A stretch of 14,757 bases of DNA from contig JALZVB010000094.1 of NCBI GenBank assembly GCA_023300835.1, positions 1 through 14,757 on the forward strand. The letters run 5' to 3'. The notes under the pieces are model-generated. The model was given only the letters and a program-made list of their open reading frames with translations. It was not told where the DNA came from and ran no database searches. Origin of the DNA: Saprospiraceae bacterium. GTDB taxonomy: Bacteria; Bacteroidota; Bacteroidia; Chitinophagales; Saprospiraceae. The position numbers and the translations under genes are program-made. Every line of letters starts with the position of its first letter. The stretch's first letter is position 1. Shown in pieces: positions 6,972-14,527 of the stretch.

Positions 6972-8027
6972 ATGAGACTCACATTACTTATATTATTATT
7001 TCCTCTCATAGCCGTATCACAGTTATACCCGGACGAGCAAGGCACCGTATTACAAGAGTTATTAGTAAGAGATTATAAGCCGTCATCTGTTCTTACTTAT
7101 GGAATGGCGAGAGATACGATGTATAAGAATATATACAGAAATAATGGTGGCAATGTTACTTGTAGCTACACAGGACATGAGGTCTTTCTTCCAGACACTG
7201 TTGATCCATCTACGTATTTATATAATGATGGTGACGAACTAGGGATAACAGCTGAGCATATCTATCCACAATCCAAAGGTGCATCTGACGGAAATGCCAG
7301 AAGTGACATGCATAGCTTAACACCAGTCATATTCAGAGCTAACCAAGGTAGAAGCAATTACCCATATGAAGAGATCCCAGATAATGAAACGGATCACTGG
7401 TATTTATTAGCAACTGACCTGACACAGTCCCCTGGTAAAGACAAAGATCTGTACAGCGAGCAGCTTAATGGTGGCTTTGGTAACATTGGTGCATTTGAAC
7501 CGAGAGAATCTGTCAAAGGTGATATTGCAAGGGCTGTTTTTTATTTCTATACGATGTACCAAGAAGAAGCGGATACTGCAGACCCTGACTTTTTTCAAGA
7601 TATGAAAAGTACTTTATTGGATTGGCATTATCTAGATCCTACCGACAGTCTTGAGCTAGCTATAACACATCAAAAAGCAGCTTACCAAAATGATCTTGCT
7701 AATCCCTATATACTAGATTGCTCCTTAGCTTCAAGAGTATTTGAAAACACATATATTGAATGTAACGAATTCCCGACTAACCTAAAAACGGTAATCCCAT
7801 CAACAACCTATGTTTATCCAAACCCTACATACGGTTTTATTTCTATCAAAGGTCTTGAATATGGTGATACAATAGAGATACGCAACCTAACAGGTAATAC
7901 AGTTTTTATTGTTAAAAATCACTACTTGAATCATCTTGATGTATCCTTTTTAGACCCAGGTTCTTATGTCTTGAGTATTTCTAATGAAGGGGCACTGGTT
8001 GATTCTATGAAGTTTATGAAAGGGTAA
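6972..8027 (+). CDS. Secreted endonuclease I family nuclease with type IX secretion sorting domain
   Basis: This 351-residue exported nuclease starts with a signal peptide (MRLTLLILLFPLIAVSQ). The body matches the endonuclease I (EndA/NucM) family. It has the His-metal motif TAEHIYPQSKG at residues 93-103, NARSDMHSLTPV at 108-119, a conserved asparagine region FRANQGRSNYPY at 121-132, and the helix KGDIARAVFYFYTMY at 182-196. Two more cysteines (250 and 264) precede a linker. Residues from about 279 to the end, beginning VYPNPTYGFISI and ending SYVLSISNEG...MKFMKG, form a type A sorting domain that sends proteins through the Por (type IX) system. The enzyme is therefore expected at the cell surface or outside, degrading DNA or RNA, perhaps for nutrients. 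The frame extends to a TTG at 6963, but the ATG at 6972 gives a cleaner signal peptide. Confidence 0.92.
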   Translation: MRLTLLILLFPLIAVSQLYPDEQGTVLQELLVRDYKPSSVLTYGMARDTMYKNIYRNNGGNVTCSYTGHEVFLPDTVDPSTYLYNDGDELGITAEHIYPQSKGASDGNARSDMHSLTPVIFRANQGRSNYPYEEIPDNETDHWYLLATDLTQSPGKDKDLYSEQLNGGFGNIGAFEPRESVKGDIARAVFYFYTMYQEEADTADPDFFQDMKSTLLDWHYLDPTDSLELAITHQKAAYQNDLANPYILDCSLASRVFENTYIECNEFPTNLKTVIPSTTYVYPNPTYGFISIKGLEYGDTIEIRNLTGNTVFIVKNHYLNHLDVSFLDPGSYVLSISNEGALVDSMKFMKG

Positions 8028-8077
8028 GACGGAAACTGTCATATTGTCTCAAAAAACATTTTATTTAAGTAAGGTTG

Positions 8078-8093
8078 ATGATACGTGTATCAT
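8078..8093. promoter_or_regulatory. 16-bp near-perfect palindrome, possible operator
   Basis: ATGATAC and GTATCAT are exact 7-bp inverted arms around a 2-bp GT centre. This is the form of a dimeric regulator site, but it lies about 50 bases after the endonuclease stop and almost 300 bases before bioY. Its target is therefore unclear. Confidence 0.3.
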
Positions 8094-8309
8094 TAAACGC
8101 TTCTTCAGCCAATGGAAGTGTATTACAATACCTCACACAGATTTGAAAGAAGCTACGGAATGCTTCCTTGTAGGTTCTCTCTGTGTTAGTATTTCGTCGT
8201 TTATAAATCATTTTGAGTGATTCGTCTAAGGGGTTCTTACCTTTATACGATCTAAGGGAATCAACCTTGGGTAATTTTTAATATATTTTTAGAATTACAT
8301 TGAAAGTTA

Positions 8310-8347
8310 GTTTACTCCAACAGATTTACTTCAGGGTTGGTGTAAGC
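8310..8347. promoter_or_regulatory. Candidate BirA-type operator upstream of bioY
   Basis: GTTTACTCCAAC (8310-8321) and GTTGGTGTAAGC (8336-8347) are inverted arms matching at 10 of 12 positions and separated by exactly 14 bases. Known BirA biotin-repressor operators are also two inverted half-sites about 14-15 bases apart. The arms here are not identical to the classical TTGTAAACC half-site, so the regulator is inferred from the architecture and from the bioY start 38 bases downstream. Confidence 0.45.
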
Positions 8348-8385
8348 AAGTCCGTTAATTAAACACAGATCACTAACGATATAGA

Positions 8386-8916
8386 ATGTTTAGTAATAAG
8401 TTAATTATTGTCATATCATTACTCCTATTAATTGCTTCAGCATACTGTTCTGTAACTTTACCTATCTCAGAAAAAGGAATCCCGTTTACAGCACAGAGTC
8501 TTGTAGTCTTTTATATAGCAGGTATGATGTCGTCTAGGTATACTTTAATCATCATAAGTAGTTATCTTATACTTGGGATAGTTGGACTACCTGTGTTTGC
8601 CGAGGGTGCCTCAGGATGGGGGAGTCTATCTGGAGCCAGTGGTGGTTTCTTATATGGATTTCTGCTCTCAGGACTTGTGATTTCAAATTTAATAAATCGA
8701 CTAAAGGTCAAGTTGTTGTTACCAGTAACAGGTATTATGCTGTTGGGAACATTAGTGTTATTTATCTTTGGCCTTAGCCATTTGACTTATTCGTTTGGTT
8801 GGGAAAAAGCACTGGAGTACGGTCTTTATCCATTCTGGCGAATGGCCTTAGTTAAAGCTATTTTAGCAGCAGTTTTGGTTTGGTTGTCCTTCAATTTATT
8901 TAAAAAATCATCCTAG
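8386..8916 (+). CDS. bioY: BioY-family biotin transporter (S component)
   Basis: This 176-residue membrane protein is built of about six hydrophobic segments. It shows the BioY signatures in order: IPFTAQSL at residues 32-39, GIVGLPVFAEGASGWGSL from 64, SGASGGFLYGF at 82-92 (the usual GPTGGYLxGF), and a late YPFWRMALVKA at 148-158. BioY captures biotin as the substrate-binding part of an energy-coupling factor transporter in the cytoplasmic membrane. No bioM or bioN ATPase/transmembrane partner lies nearby, so it is a solitary BioY. The conserved acidic residue of the PFxxGDxxK motif is replaced: the position reads Ala154 while Lys157 is kept. A split dyad just upstream suggests biotin-responsive control. 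Family membership is good; transport competence with Ala154 is uncertain. Confidence 0.87.
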   Translation: MFSNKLIIVISLLLLIASAYCSVTLPISEKGIPFTAQSLVVFYIAGMMSSRYTLIIISSYLILGIVGLPVFAEGASGWGSLSGASGGFLYGFLLSGLVISNLINRLKVKLLLPVTGIMLLGTLVLFIFGLSHLTYSFGWEKALEYGLYPFWRMALVKAILAAVLVWLSFNLFKKSS

Positions 8917-9356
8917 TTGTTGTCACTTTAAATTCAATTTTCTTATTAGGAGAGAATGATCCTGAGACTCTGATTGGGTATAAACGCTTTATGTTTCAGC
9001 ACTTAAACAACTAAATTTAATCTCTATAGGAAATGGTTTGGGACTGAATTAAGCGGCACTTTTACCGAAGTTAAGTAGGTTTCAGTACCCTCTAGATACT
9101 TTGATCGACTTTCGATAAATCCAATACATTGAAAAATTGCGACTGATCATATTTTTGTTCTGAAGCTTGATTACAGGTTGGTGTCACCAACTAACGCATT
9201 TTCCTTTTCTCAATATGTGCTTTCAGGTTTTACCAAACCAAAGGTAACTCAAATTTACTACCTAAGGATTATAAGAACTCTCATTGTACATAACTGTTTC
9301 AATTTATTTACTCATTTTAATATCTGATATGCCATAGAGTTCTTTAAACTTAATCA
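8917..9356. other. Convergent intergenic region, bioY / thrC
   Basis: About 440 AT-rich bases lie between two genes that end towards each other. I see no gene remnant, and no intrinsic terminator for either side. It contains a 15-bp palindrome at 9177-9191 (listed separately) and a smaller hairpin GGTTT-TACC-AAACC at 9226-9239. Confidence 0.5.
9177..9191. repeat. 15-bp palindrome sharing the bioY half-site
   Basis: GTTGGTG and CACCAAC are exact 7-bp arms around a single T. The left arm with its flank (GGTTGGTGT, 9176-9184) is identical to the right half of the dyad upstream of bioY (8335-8343). It lies between convergent genes, where an operator has no obvious promoter to control. Confidence 0.4.
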
Positions 9357-10673
9357 TCAAACGCCACCCATCAACAACGCCTTAAAATCATCATATGCCT
9401 TGCCACACTTAACACTAACTTTCTCACCTGACATAAACGCCTCTAGCTTCTCTGGCATTACGAGGTCGTCACCTAGAGCTGCTTTCATAGGAACAGTAAA
9501 CTTTCCCGGGTGAGCAGTTTCTAAGAATGTGGTATGATGAGTAGGATTTTGCGCTACGTAGTCTTGACAAGCTAAGTACCCTACTGCGCCATGTGGATCA
9601 GCGATGTAACCATGGTTTTTGTGGATTGCTATGATGGCTTCATGTGTTTGTTTATCGTTGTAACTGTAGCCTATGATATCACTCTTAATATTATCCCAAG
9701 TTGCTGATTCCGTTTCTTGCTGATACAGAGCTTTCATCCTTGGGAAATTACTCGGGTTCCCTACATCCATAGCATTAGAGATGGTCGGTACGGATGGTTT
9801 GGCAGCGTAGACGCCAGTCGATAGATATTCTGGGACAGTGTTATTATCATTAGTAGCCGCTAAGAACTTATGAATGGGTAAACCCATTTTCTTTGCCAGA
9901 AGGCCAGCGGTTAGATTTCCGTAGTTCCCAGAAGGGATGCAGAATACAATTTCTTCAGCAATGTTTTTCAATTGTTTGTATCCTTCAAAATAATAGAAGG
10001 ACTGCGGAATCAGTCTCGCAATATTTATTGAATTGGCAGAACTGAAAGCATATTTTTTCTTGAGATCTGCGTCTAGAAAAGCTTGCTTGACGAGTGCTTG
10101 GCAATCATCAAATACACCATCTATTTCAACCGCCTTTATATTCTTACCCCAAGTTGTCAACTGCTGTTCTTGGAGCTTGCTTACTTTTCCACTTGGGTAT
10201 AAGATGACAACATTGATACCTGGCACTTCATAGAATCCAGCGGCTACTGCGCCACCCGTATCTCCACTTGTAGCCACAAGGATTGTTGTCGGTCTGCTTT
10301 CAGTTGCTAGAAAATGTGACATAAGTTCTGCCATAAATCTTGCGCCGAAATCTTTGAACGCCATCGTTGGACCATGAAATAACTCTAGCGTAGATATCTG
10401 ATCAGATAACTTCGTGATAGGTGCAGAAAAGTTAATTGCCCTATTTACGATGCCATATAAATCTGCAGCAGACAAAGTGTCTCCTATGATATTCTGAGCA
10501 ACGATGTAACTGATTTCTTGGAACGTGTACTGTTCTATATTGTCTATAAAAGATTGTGGCAACTTGCTGATAGACTCAGGCATATATAAACCTTTGTCAG
10601 CTGGAAATGCATTGAGCACAGCTTCTTTCAGGTCTACAACATTATTTTTATCGTTTGTGCTATAGAGTTTCAT
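9357..10673 (-). CDS. thrC: Threonine synthase
   Basis: This 438-residue cytoplasmic enzyme depends on pyridoxal phosphate and converts O-phosphohomoserine to threonine and phosphate. The cofactor lysine is in HGPTMAFKDFGARF, at residue 107. Phosphate-binding and structural motifs follow: VATSGDTGGA at 133-142, PSGNYGN at 247-253 and AMDVGNPSNFPR at 301-312. Length and motif order match the shorter bacterial (E. coli-like) class. It is the last gene of thrA-thrB-thrC, starting 65 bases after the thrB stop, and so catalyses the final step of the pathway next to the two preceding enzymes. The ATG at 10671-10673 begins the usual MKLYSTND start of the family. No terminator is apparent downstream. 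Confidence 0.96.
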   Translation of the reverse strand: MKLYSTNDKNNVVDLKEAVLNAFPADKGLYMPESISKLPQSFIDNIEQYTFQEISYIVAQNIIGDTLSAADLYGIVNRAINFSAPITKLSDQISTLELFHGPTMAFKDFGARFMAELMSHFLATESRPTTILVATSGDTGGAVAAGFYEVPGINVVILYPSGKVSKLQEQQLTTWGKNIKAVEIDGVFDDCQALVKQAFLDADLKKKYAFSSANSINIARLIPQSFYYFEGYKQLKNIAEEIVFCIPSGNYGNLTAGLLAKKMGLPIHKFLAATNDNNTVPEYLSTGVYAAKPSVPTISNAMDVGNPSNFPRMKALYQQETESATWDNIKSDIIGYSYNDKQTHEAIIAIHKNHGYIADPHGAVGYLACQDYVAQNPTHHTTFLETAHPGKFTVPMKAALGDDLVMPEKLEAFMSGEKVSVKCGKAYDDFKALLMGGV

Positions 10674-10738
10674 ATGAAAAATATTTATTGAATCAAAGAA
10701 GAACAGCCATTATACCATTTCTGTTTCAAGTTGTCACT

Positions 10739-11692
10739 TTAGTATCTAATCGCCCCTTCTTTATTGATATCAGATATGTAAACGGTACAATTTATTTTTT
10801 GCTTTTTGTAGTAAGCTTTGACTCTCTTTTCTATGTTTTCGGCAACCATAGTATTGGCACATAAACCGAACATTGATGGACCAGCGCCTGATATACTGAA
10901 ACCGAAAGCATCTTCCTCAAGAGCTATTTCTTTAATCATGTCGAAATGTGGAATCAACTCTGCTCGCTGAGGCTCTATTATCTGATCTTCTAAACTTCTG
11001 CGTAGGAGTTTAATATCAGAGTGATACATCGCTGCTATAAATGCACCGAGATTTCCTGATTGGGCTACGTGTTGTCTCAATGTAATATTAGGAGAAAGAA
11101 TGCTCCTAGAATCCTTAGTTAGAATTTTAACATGTGGATATATAACGACAGCTTTGATAGCTGGAATAGTAGGAATCTTGATAACATCCAATGTCGCATT
11201 ATCTCTTATCAACACCATTCCACCGAGTAAACAAGGCGCAACATTATCTGCATGGTATGATCCATCAGCTAGTTTTTCTGCTTCCGTTACAAAAGGTAAA
11301 AGTTCCTTTTTGCTGTAAGGCATATTCAGATATTCATTTATCGCAAAAGCTCCTGCAACAGCCGAACTAGCACTACTGCCTAGACCTGTACCGATAGGCA
11401 TATTTTTGATCAAATCAATTTCTATTGGTTCCTTTTCTAGACCTAGAGATTCCAACAATTTGAGGCCTGCAAAACCAGCGACATTTTTATTGATGTCTTT
11501 GGACAACCCTTTCTTACTGTTATAAGTTATTTTATTAATCACAAGACCTGGGACACTACCTTTTCTGATAACGACCTCGTCACCTATGCCATCTATAGCA
11601 AAACCTAATATATCATAACCTACGGCAACATTAGCAACTGTAGCTGGTGCAAATACTTTACACGGGATTCTTCTCTTACTTAACTCGCTCAT
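10739..11692 (-). CDS. thrB: Homoserine kinase
   Basis: This 317-residue GHMP-family kinase phosphorylates L-homoserine with ATP to give O-phosphohomoserine, in the cytoplasm. The three GHMP motifs are present: CKVFAPATVANVAVGYDILG at residues 11-30, the ATP-binding loop PIGTGLGSSASSA at 99-111, and GFSISGAGPSMFGL near 264-277. ADNVAPCLLGG at 148-158 is typical of homoserine kinases and separates it from mevalonate or galactose kinases of the same superfamily. The length is normal. It starts 26 bases after the thrA stop, which supports one thrABC transcript with the same gene order as in enterobacteria. No Shine-Dalgarno sequence is evident. Confidence 0.96.
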   Translation of the reverse strand: MSELSKRRIPCKVFAPATVANVAVGYDILGFAIDGIGDEVVIRKGSVPGLVINKITYNSKKGLSKDINKNVAGFAGLKLLESLGLEKEPIEIDLIKNMPIGTGLGSSASSAVAGAFAINEYLNMPYSKKELLPFVTEAEKLADGSYHADNVAPCLLGGMVLIRDNATLDVIKIPTIPAIKAVVIYPHVKILTKDSRSILSPNITLRQHVAQSGNLGAFIAAMYHSDIKLLRRSLEDQIIEPQRAELIPHFDMIKEIALEEDAFGFSISGAGPSMFGLCANTMVAENIEKRVKAYYKKQKINCTVYISDINKEGAIRY

Positions 11693-11718
11693 TTGTTTTT
11701 ACTAAGTTGTTACTATTG

Positions 11719-14169
11719 TTATATAATTCCTGAAATGGTTATGATCTCGGCTAGTACGCCTGCCGCTGTAACTGAAGCGCCTGCGCCTGGACCTCTCACA
11801 ACAAGTGGGGTCTCATTATATCTTGTACTCTGGATAACTATCATATTATCCGTTCCGCTTAGTGAATAAAATGGACTGGTAGAATTAACTTGTTGAAGTT
11901 CTATTTTTCCTCTGCCATCCGTATAACTGGCCATAAGGCGCAACCGCTTTCCAGCTGCGTCGGCTTGGTTCCATAATTCTTTGAACCTGTTATCTTCTTT
12001 TTCTAACGCTATATAAAAAGCATCTACATCTGCGGCAGTGAGACATTCTTGAGATAGTATATCTGTAATATCAATATCTTCATTCTCAATATCAAATCCT
12101 GATTCTCTCGCTACGATCAACAGCTTTCGCTTGACGTCAGCACAAGAAAGATCTTCTCTCGGATCAGGTTCAGTATATCCTTTTTTATGTGCCTCTTTTA
12201 CAACTTCAGAAAAGCGCATTTGACCATCAAAATTATTGAAGATATAAGAAAGCGATCCTGACAATACAGCTTCTATGCGTTCTATATGATCTCCACTATT
12301 TTTAAAATCTTTGATTGTCGATATAACAGGTAATCCCGCACCTACATTCGTTTCAAAATGGAATGGCACAATCTTGCTACTTGCAATGGCTTTCAGTTTT
12401 TTGTATTCATCTAAGCCAGATGACATCGCAATCTTGTTAGGCGTTGATATCGCTATATTAGCTTCTAGGATTTTGCCGTATTGTGCAGGTATGGTTTTAC
12501 TAGCTGTGTTATCTACAAATATAGAATGGGCATGATTATCAGAAATCATACGATTTATAAATGCGTCTATATCTGCTGCACTATCACTACTGTCTAGTGC
12601 CGTCTTATAATTATCCGTATCTATTCCTTCTCTAGAAAATAACATCTTACGGGAATTAGAAATACCATTGACGACAAGGTCTATATGTTTCTCTTCCAGT
12701 AAGCTACTCTGCACAGCGGACAATTGTTCCATCAATGTCGCACCGATAAGTCCGACACCTACAATGTACAAATGAACAGTCTTAGAGTCTGACAAGAAAA
12801 AAGCATCGTGTAGACAATTGAGTGCTTTGGTTTCATCTTTTTCCTTTATGGCAAAAGTAATATTCAACTCAGACGAGCCTTGAGAAATAGCTTCTATATT
12901 TATCCCACTGCGACCTAGTGTCTGAAATAATTTGCCAGCTACTCCAGGTTTGTCTTTCATGTTCTCCCCGATGATAGCGAGAAGGCATAAGTTAGAATTA
13001 GCTCTTACAGGATCAACTATTTTTCGCTCTAGCTCAGAGGCAAATGTGTCTTCTATAAGTTGTTTCGCCTTATCTTTATCTTTATCATTGATAGCTACCG
13101 TTATAGAATGCTCAGAAGAAGCTTGGGTAATCATTATAACATTAATGTTACCATCTGCCATACTCTTAAAAAATCGAGAGGCAAATCCTGGAACACCTTG
13201 CATCCCTGTTCCCTCTAATGACAACAGCGTAATCTCACCTATAGAAGACAAGCCAGAAATAACACCTGTAGACTTGGCTTTGTTTTTATGTATCAATGTT
13301 CCTGGATGACTTGTATTGAATGTATTTTTAATTCTTGTAACTATGTTTTTTTCTTTGACAGGTCTTATTGTAGGTGTATATAAAACCTTTGCTCCGTAGT
13401 GCGACATTTCTGAGGCTTCTTGGTAACTTAACTCTGGAATACTATAGGCCTTACTTACTTTACGCGGATTGGTCGTTAATACACCATCTACATCTGTCCA
13501 TATTTCTAACTCATCTGCATCTAATCCAGCAGCTACAATGGCTGCTGTATAGTCAGATCCGCCTCTGCCTAATGTGGTAGTTACACCTGCATCTGTAGAT
13601 CCTATGAAACCCGTAACGATATATATTCCTGTTCTGTCTATGCGTTCTTGTAATAGCTGATTGGTTACTTCAAAATTTACAATCGCAGCCCCATGACTTT
13701 CATCTGTTCTTATACAATCTCGTGCATCTAAGTATTCAGCTGGCAAGCCTTGCTCGGCCAGATATGTTGCCAATATAAAAGCACAATTCCGTTCTCCAAA
13801 ACTGACCACATAATCTTTGCTTTTGATAGAAGCTTCTTTTATCATAGATACTCCAGACAGAACATTGGACAAGTTCTGGTGATTATCATCAAGTTCAACT
13901 TTAATACCATTGTAGCTTTGGGGGCTTAGCAACTCTTGAGCTACTTCATGCGCTTTACTGACAAACTGCTGATAACAGTTCTTATACTCAACATCATTAA
14001 CAGCAGCAAGATCAATCGTCTTAAGTAACAAGTCCGTCATTCCGCTGAAAGCCGATACGATAACGCAGATACCCTTATGGGAAGCGTACTTTTCAGTTAC
14101 TATACTTGCCACAACTTTTAATCTATCTGCATTGGCTACAGATGTCCCGCCGAATTTCAATACTCTCAT
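11719..14169 (-). CDS. thrA: Bifunctional aspartokinase / homoserine dehydrogenase
   Basis: This 816-residue fused enzyme catalyses the first and third steps from aspartate to threonine: ATP-dependent phosphorylation of aspartate, and NAD(P)H reduction of aspartate semialdehyde to homoserine. The kinase domain opens with VLKFGGTSVANADRL (residues 3-17), and its active-site region TTLGRGGSDYTAA lies at 198-210. Two ACT-type regulatory segments span about 315-460, with MQGVPGFASRFF and later KPGVAGKLFQTL, so feedback inhibition by threonine is likely. The dehydrogenase domain has the nucleotide-binding IVGVGLIG at 469-476, VLSGSLSYI at 635-643 and GYTEPDPREDLSCADVKRK at 664-682, with the catalytic-type Asp678 and Lys682. 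It ends with GPGAGASVTAAGVLAE. It heads the thr operon; a weak AAAGGA lies 11 bases before the ATG. Confidence 0.97.
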   Translation of the reverse strand: MRVLKFGGTSVANADRLKVVASIVTEKYASHKGICVIVSAFSGMTDLLLKTIDLAAVNDVEYKNCYQQFVSKAHEVAQELLSPQSYNGIKVELDDNHQNLSNVLSGVSMIKEASIKSKDYVVSFGERNCAFILATYLAEQGLPAEYLDARDCIRTDESHGAAIVNFEVTNQLLQERIDRTGIYIVTGFIGSTDAGVTTTLGRGGSDYTAAIVAAGLDADELEIWTDVDGVLTTNPRKVSKAYSIPELSYQEASEMSHYGAKVLYTPTIRPVKEKNIVTRIKNTFNTSHPGTLIHKNKAKSTGVISGLSSIGEITLLSLEGTGMQGVPGFASRFFKSMADGNINVIMITQASSEHSITVAINDKDKDKAKQLIEDTFASELERKIVDPVRANSNLCLLAIIGENMKDKPGVAGKLFQTLGRSGINIEAISQGSSELNITFAIKEKDETKALNCLHDAFFLSDSKTVHLYIVGVGLIGATLMEQLSAVQSSLLEEKHIDLVVNGISNSRKMLFSREGIDTDNYKTALDSSDSAADIDAFINRMISDNHAHSIFVDNTASKTIPAQYGKILEANIAISTPNKIAMSSGLDEYKKLKAIASSKIVPFHFETNVGAGLPVISTIKDFKNSGDHIERIEAVLSGSLSYIFNNFDGQMRFSEVVKEAHKKGYTEPDPREDLSCADVKRKLLIVARESGFDIENEDIDITDILSQECLTAADVDAFYIALEKEDNRFKELWNQADAAGKRLRLMASYTDGRGKIELQQVNSTSPFYSLSGTDNMIVIQSTRYNETPLVVRGPGAGASVTAAGVLAEIITISGII

Positions 14170-14527
14170 GCTACAACTTATCCTTTATACAAAAAATGAC
14201 CATTATTAAAATGACTTATATCTGTTTGTTTAAATAAAACTTGAAAATCAATCCAATTTTGTCTTGCTATCTCCTTGATAACGTGTTATTTCCTGTTTTC
14301 AGCTATAAAAGTTAAGGAAACAATAAGACTTAGCAGCGTTTGTGGGGTTATGTTAGTTAAAAGCATATATAAGTTATCTTCATACGATGATAGCCTTATC
14401 TTGCATTGGAACAAAAGTACGTTGAAAAACGCCAAAAAGGAAAAGAGAGGGATTATTCCCTTTCGTCTTATATATTGCTTTTTTAAGGTGTTAACCAATG
14501 ATAGACTGAACAATAACAGAAATTACT
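14170..14527. other. Divergent intergenic region / leader of the thr operon
   Basis: This gap of about 360 bases lies between thrA and the divergent HYR-like gene. It holds a TACTTTTG match on the minus strand (listed separately), which would give a thrA leader of roughly 235 bases. Within that leader are two overlapping minus-strand mini frames: 14383-14357 (8 residues, MKITYICF) and 14366-14286 (26 residues, MLLTNITPQT...). Neither has a run of Thr or Ile codons, and no terminator/antiterminator pair is obvious, so I do not call an attenuator. Confidence 0.45.
14412..14419 (-). promoter_or_regulatory. Candidate Bacteroidota -7 element for the thr operon
   Basis: Read on the minus strand, the sequence is TACTTTTG, an exact fit to the TAnnTTTG -7 consensus described for Bacteroidota primary sigma factors. 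The nearest upstream TTTG is only 13 bases away, shorter than the usual 17-23, so the -33 element is missing or degenerate. Confidence 0.3.

Larger units (their letters stand above)
8028..8385. other. Intergenic region, endonuclease / bioY
   Basis: This gap of about 360 bases has no supportable gene and no clear terminator for the endonuclease. A 5-bp hairpin, GACGG-AAA-CTGTC, directly after its stop (8028-8040) lacks a U-tract. Two dyads are present and listed separately: ATGATAC/GTATCAT at 8078-8093 and a split dyad before bioY at 8310-8347. Confidence 0.5.

Noticed and set aside
8919..8930. GTTGTCACTTTA repeated at 10730-10741
   Set aside because: A single 12-mer match is expected several times by chance in a window of this length; one copy overlaps the thrB stop.
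12311..13580. Open frames opposite thrA on the plus strand
   Set aside because: They are antisense to a clear coding region with intact aspartokinase and homoserine dehydrogenase motifs and show no domains.
14286..14383. Threonine leader peptide attenuator before thrA
   Set aside because: The two mini frames have no run of Thr or Ile codons, and no terminator/antiterminator structure with a U-tract is visible.
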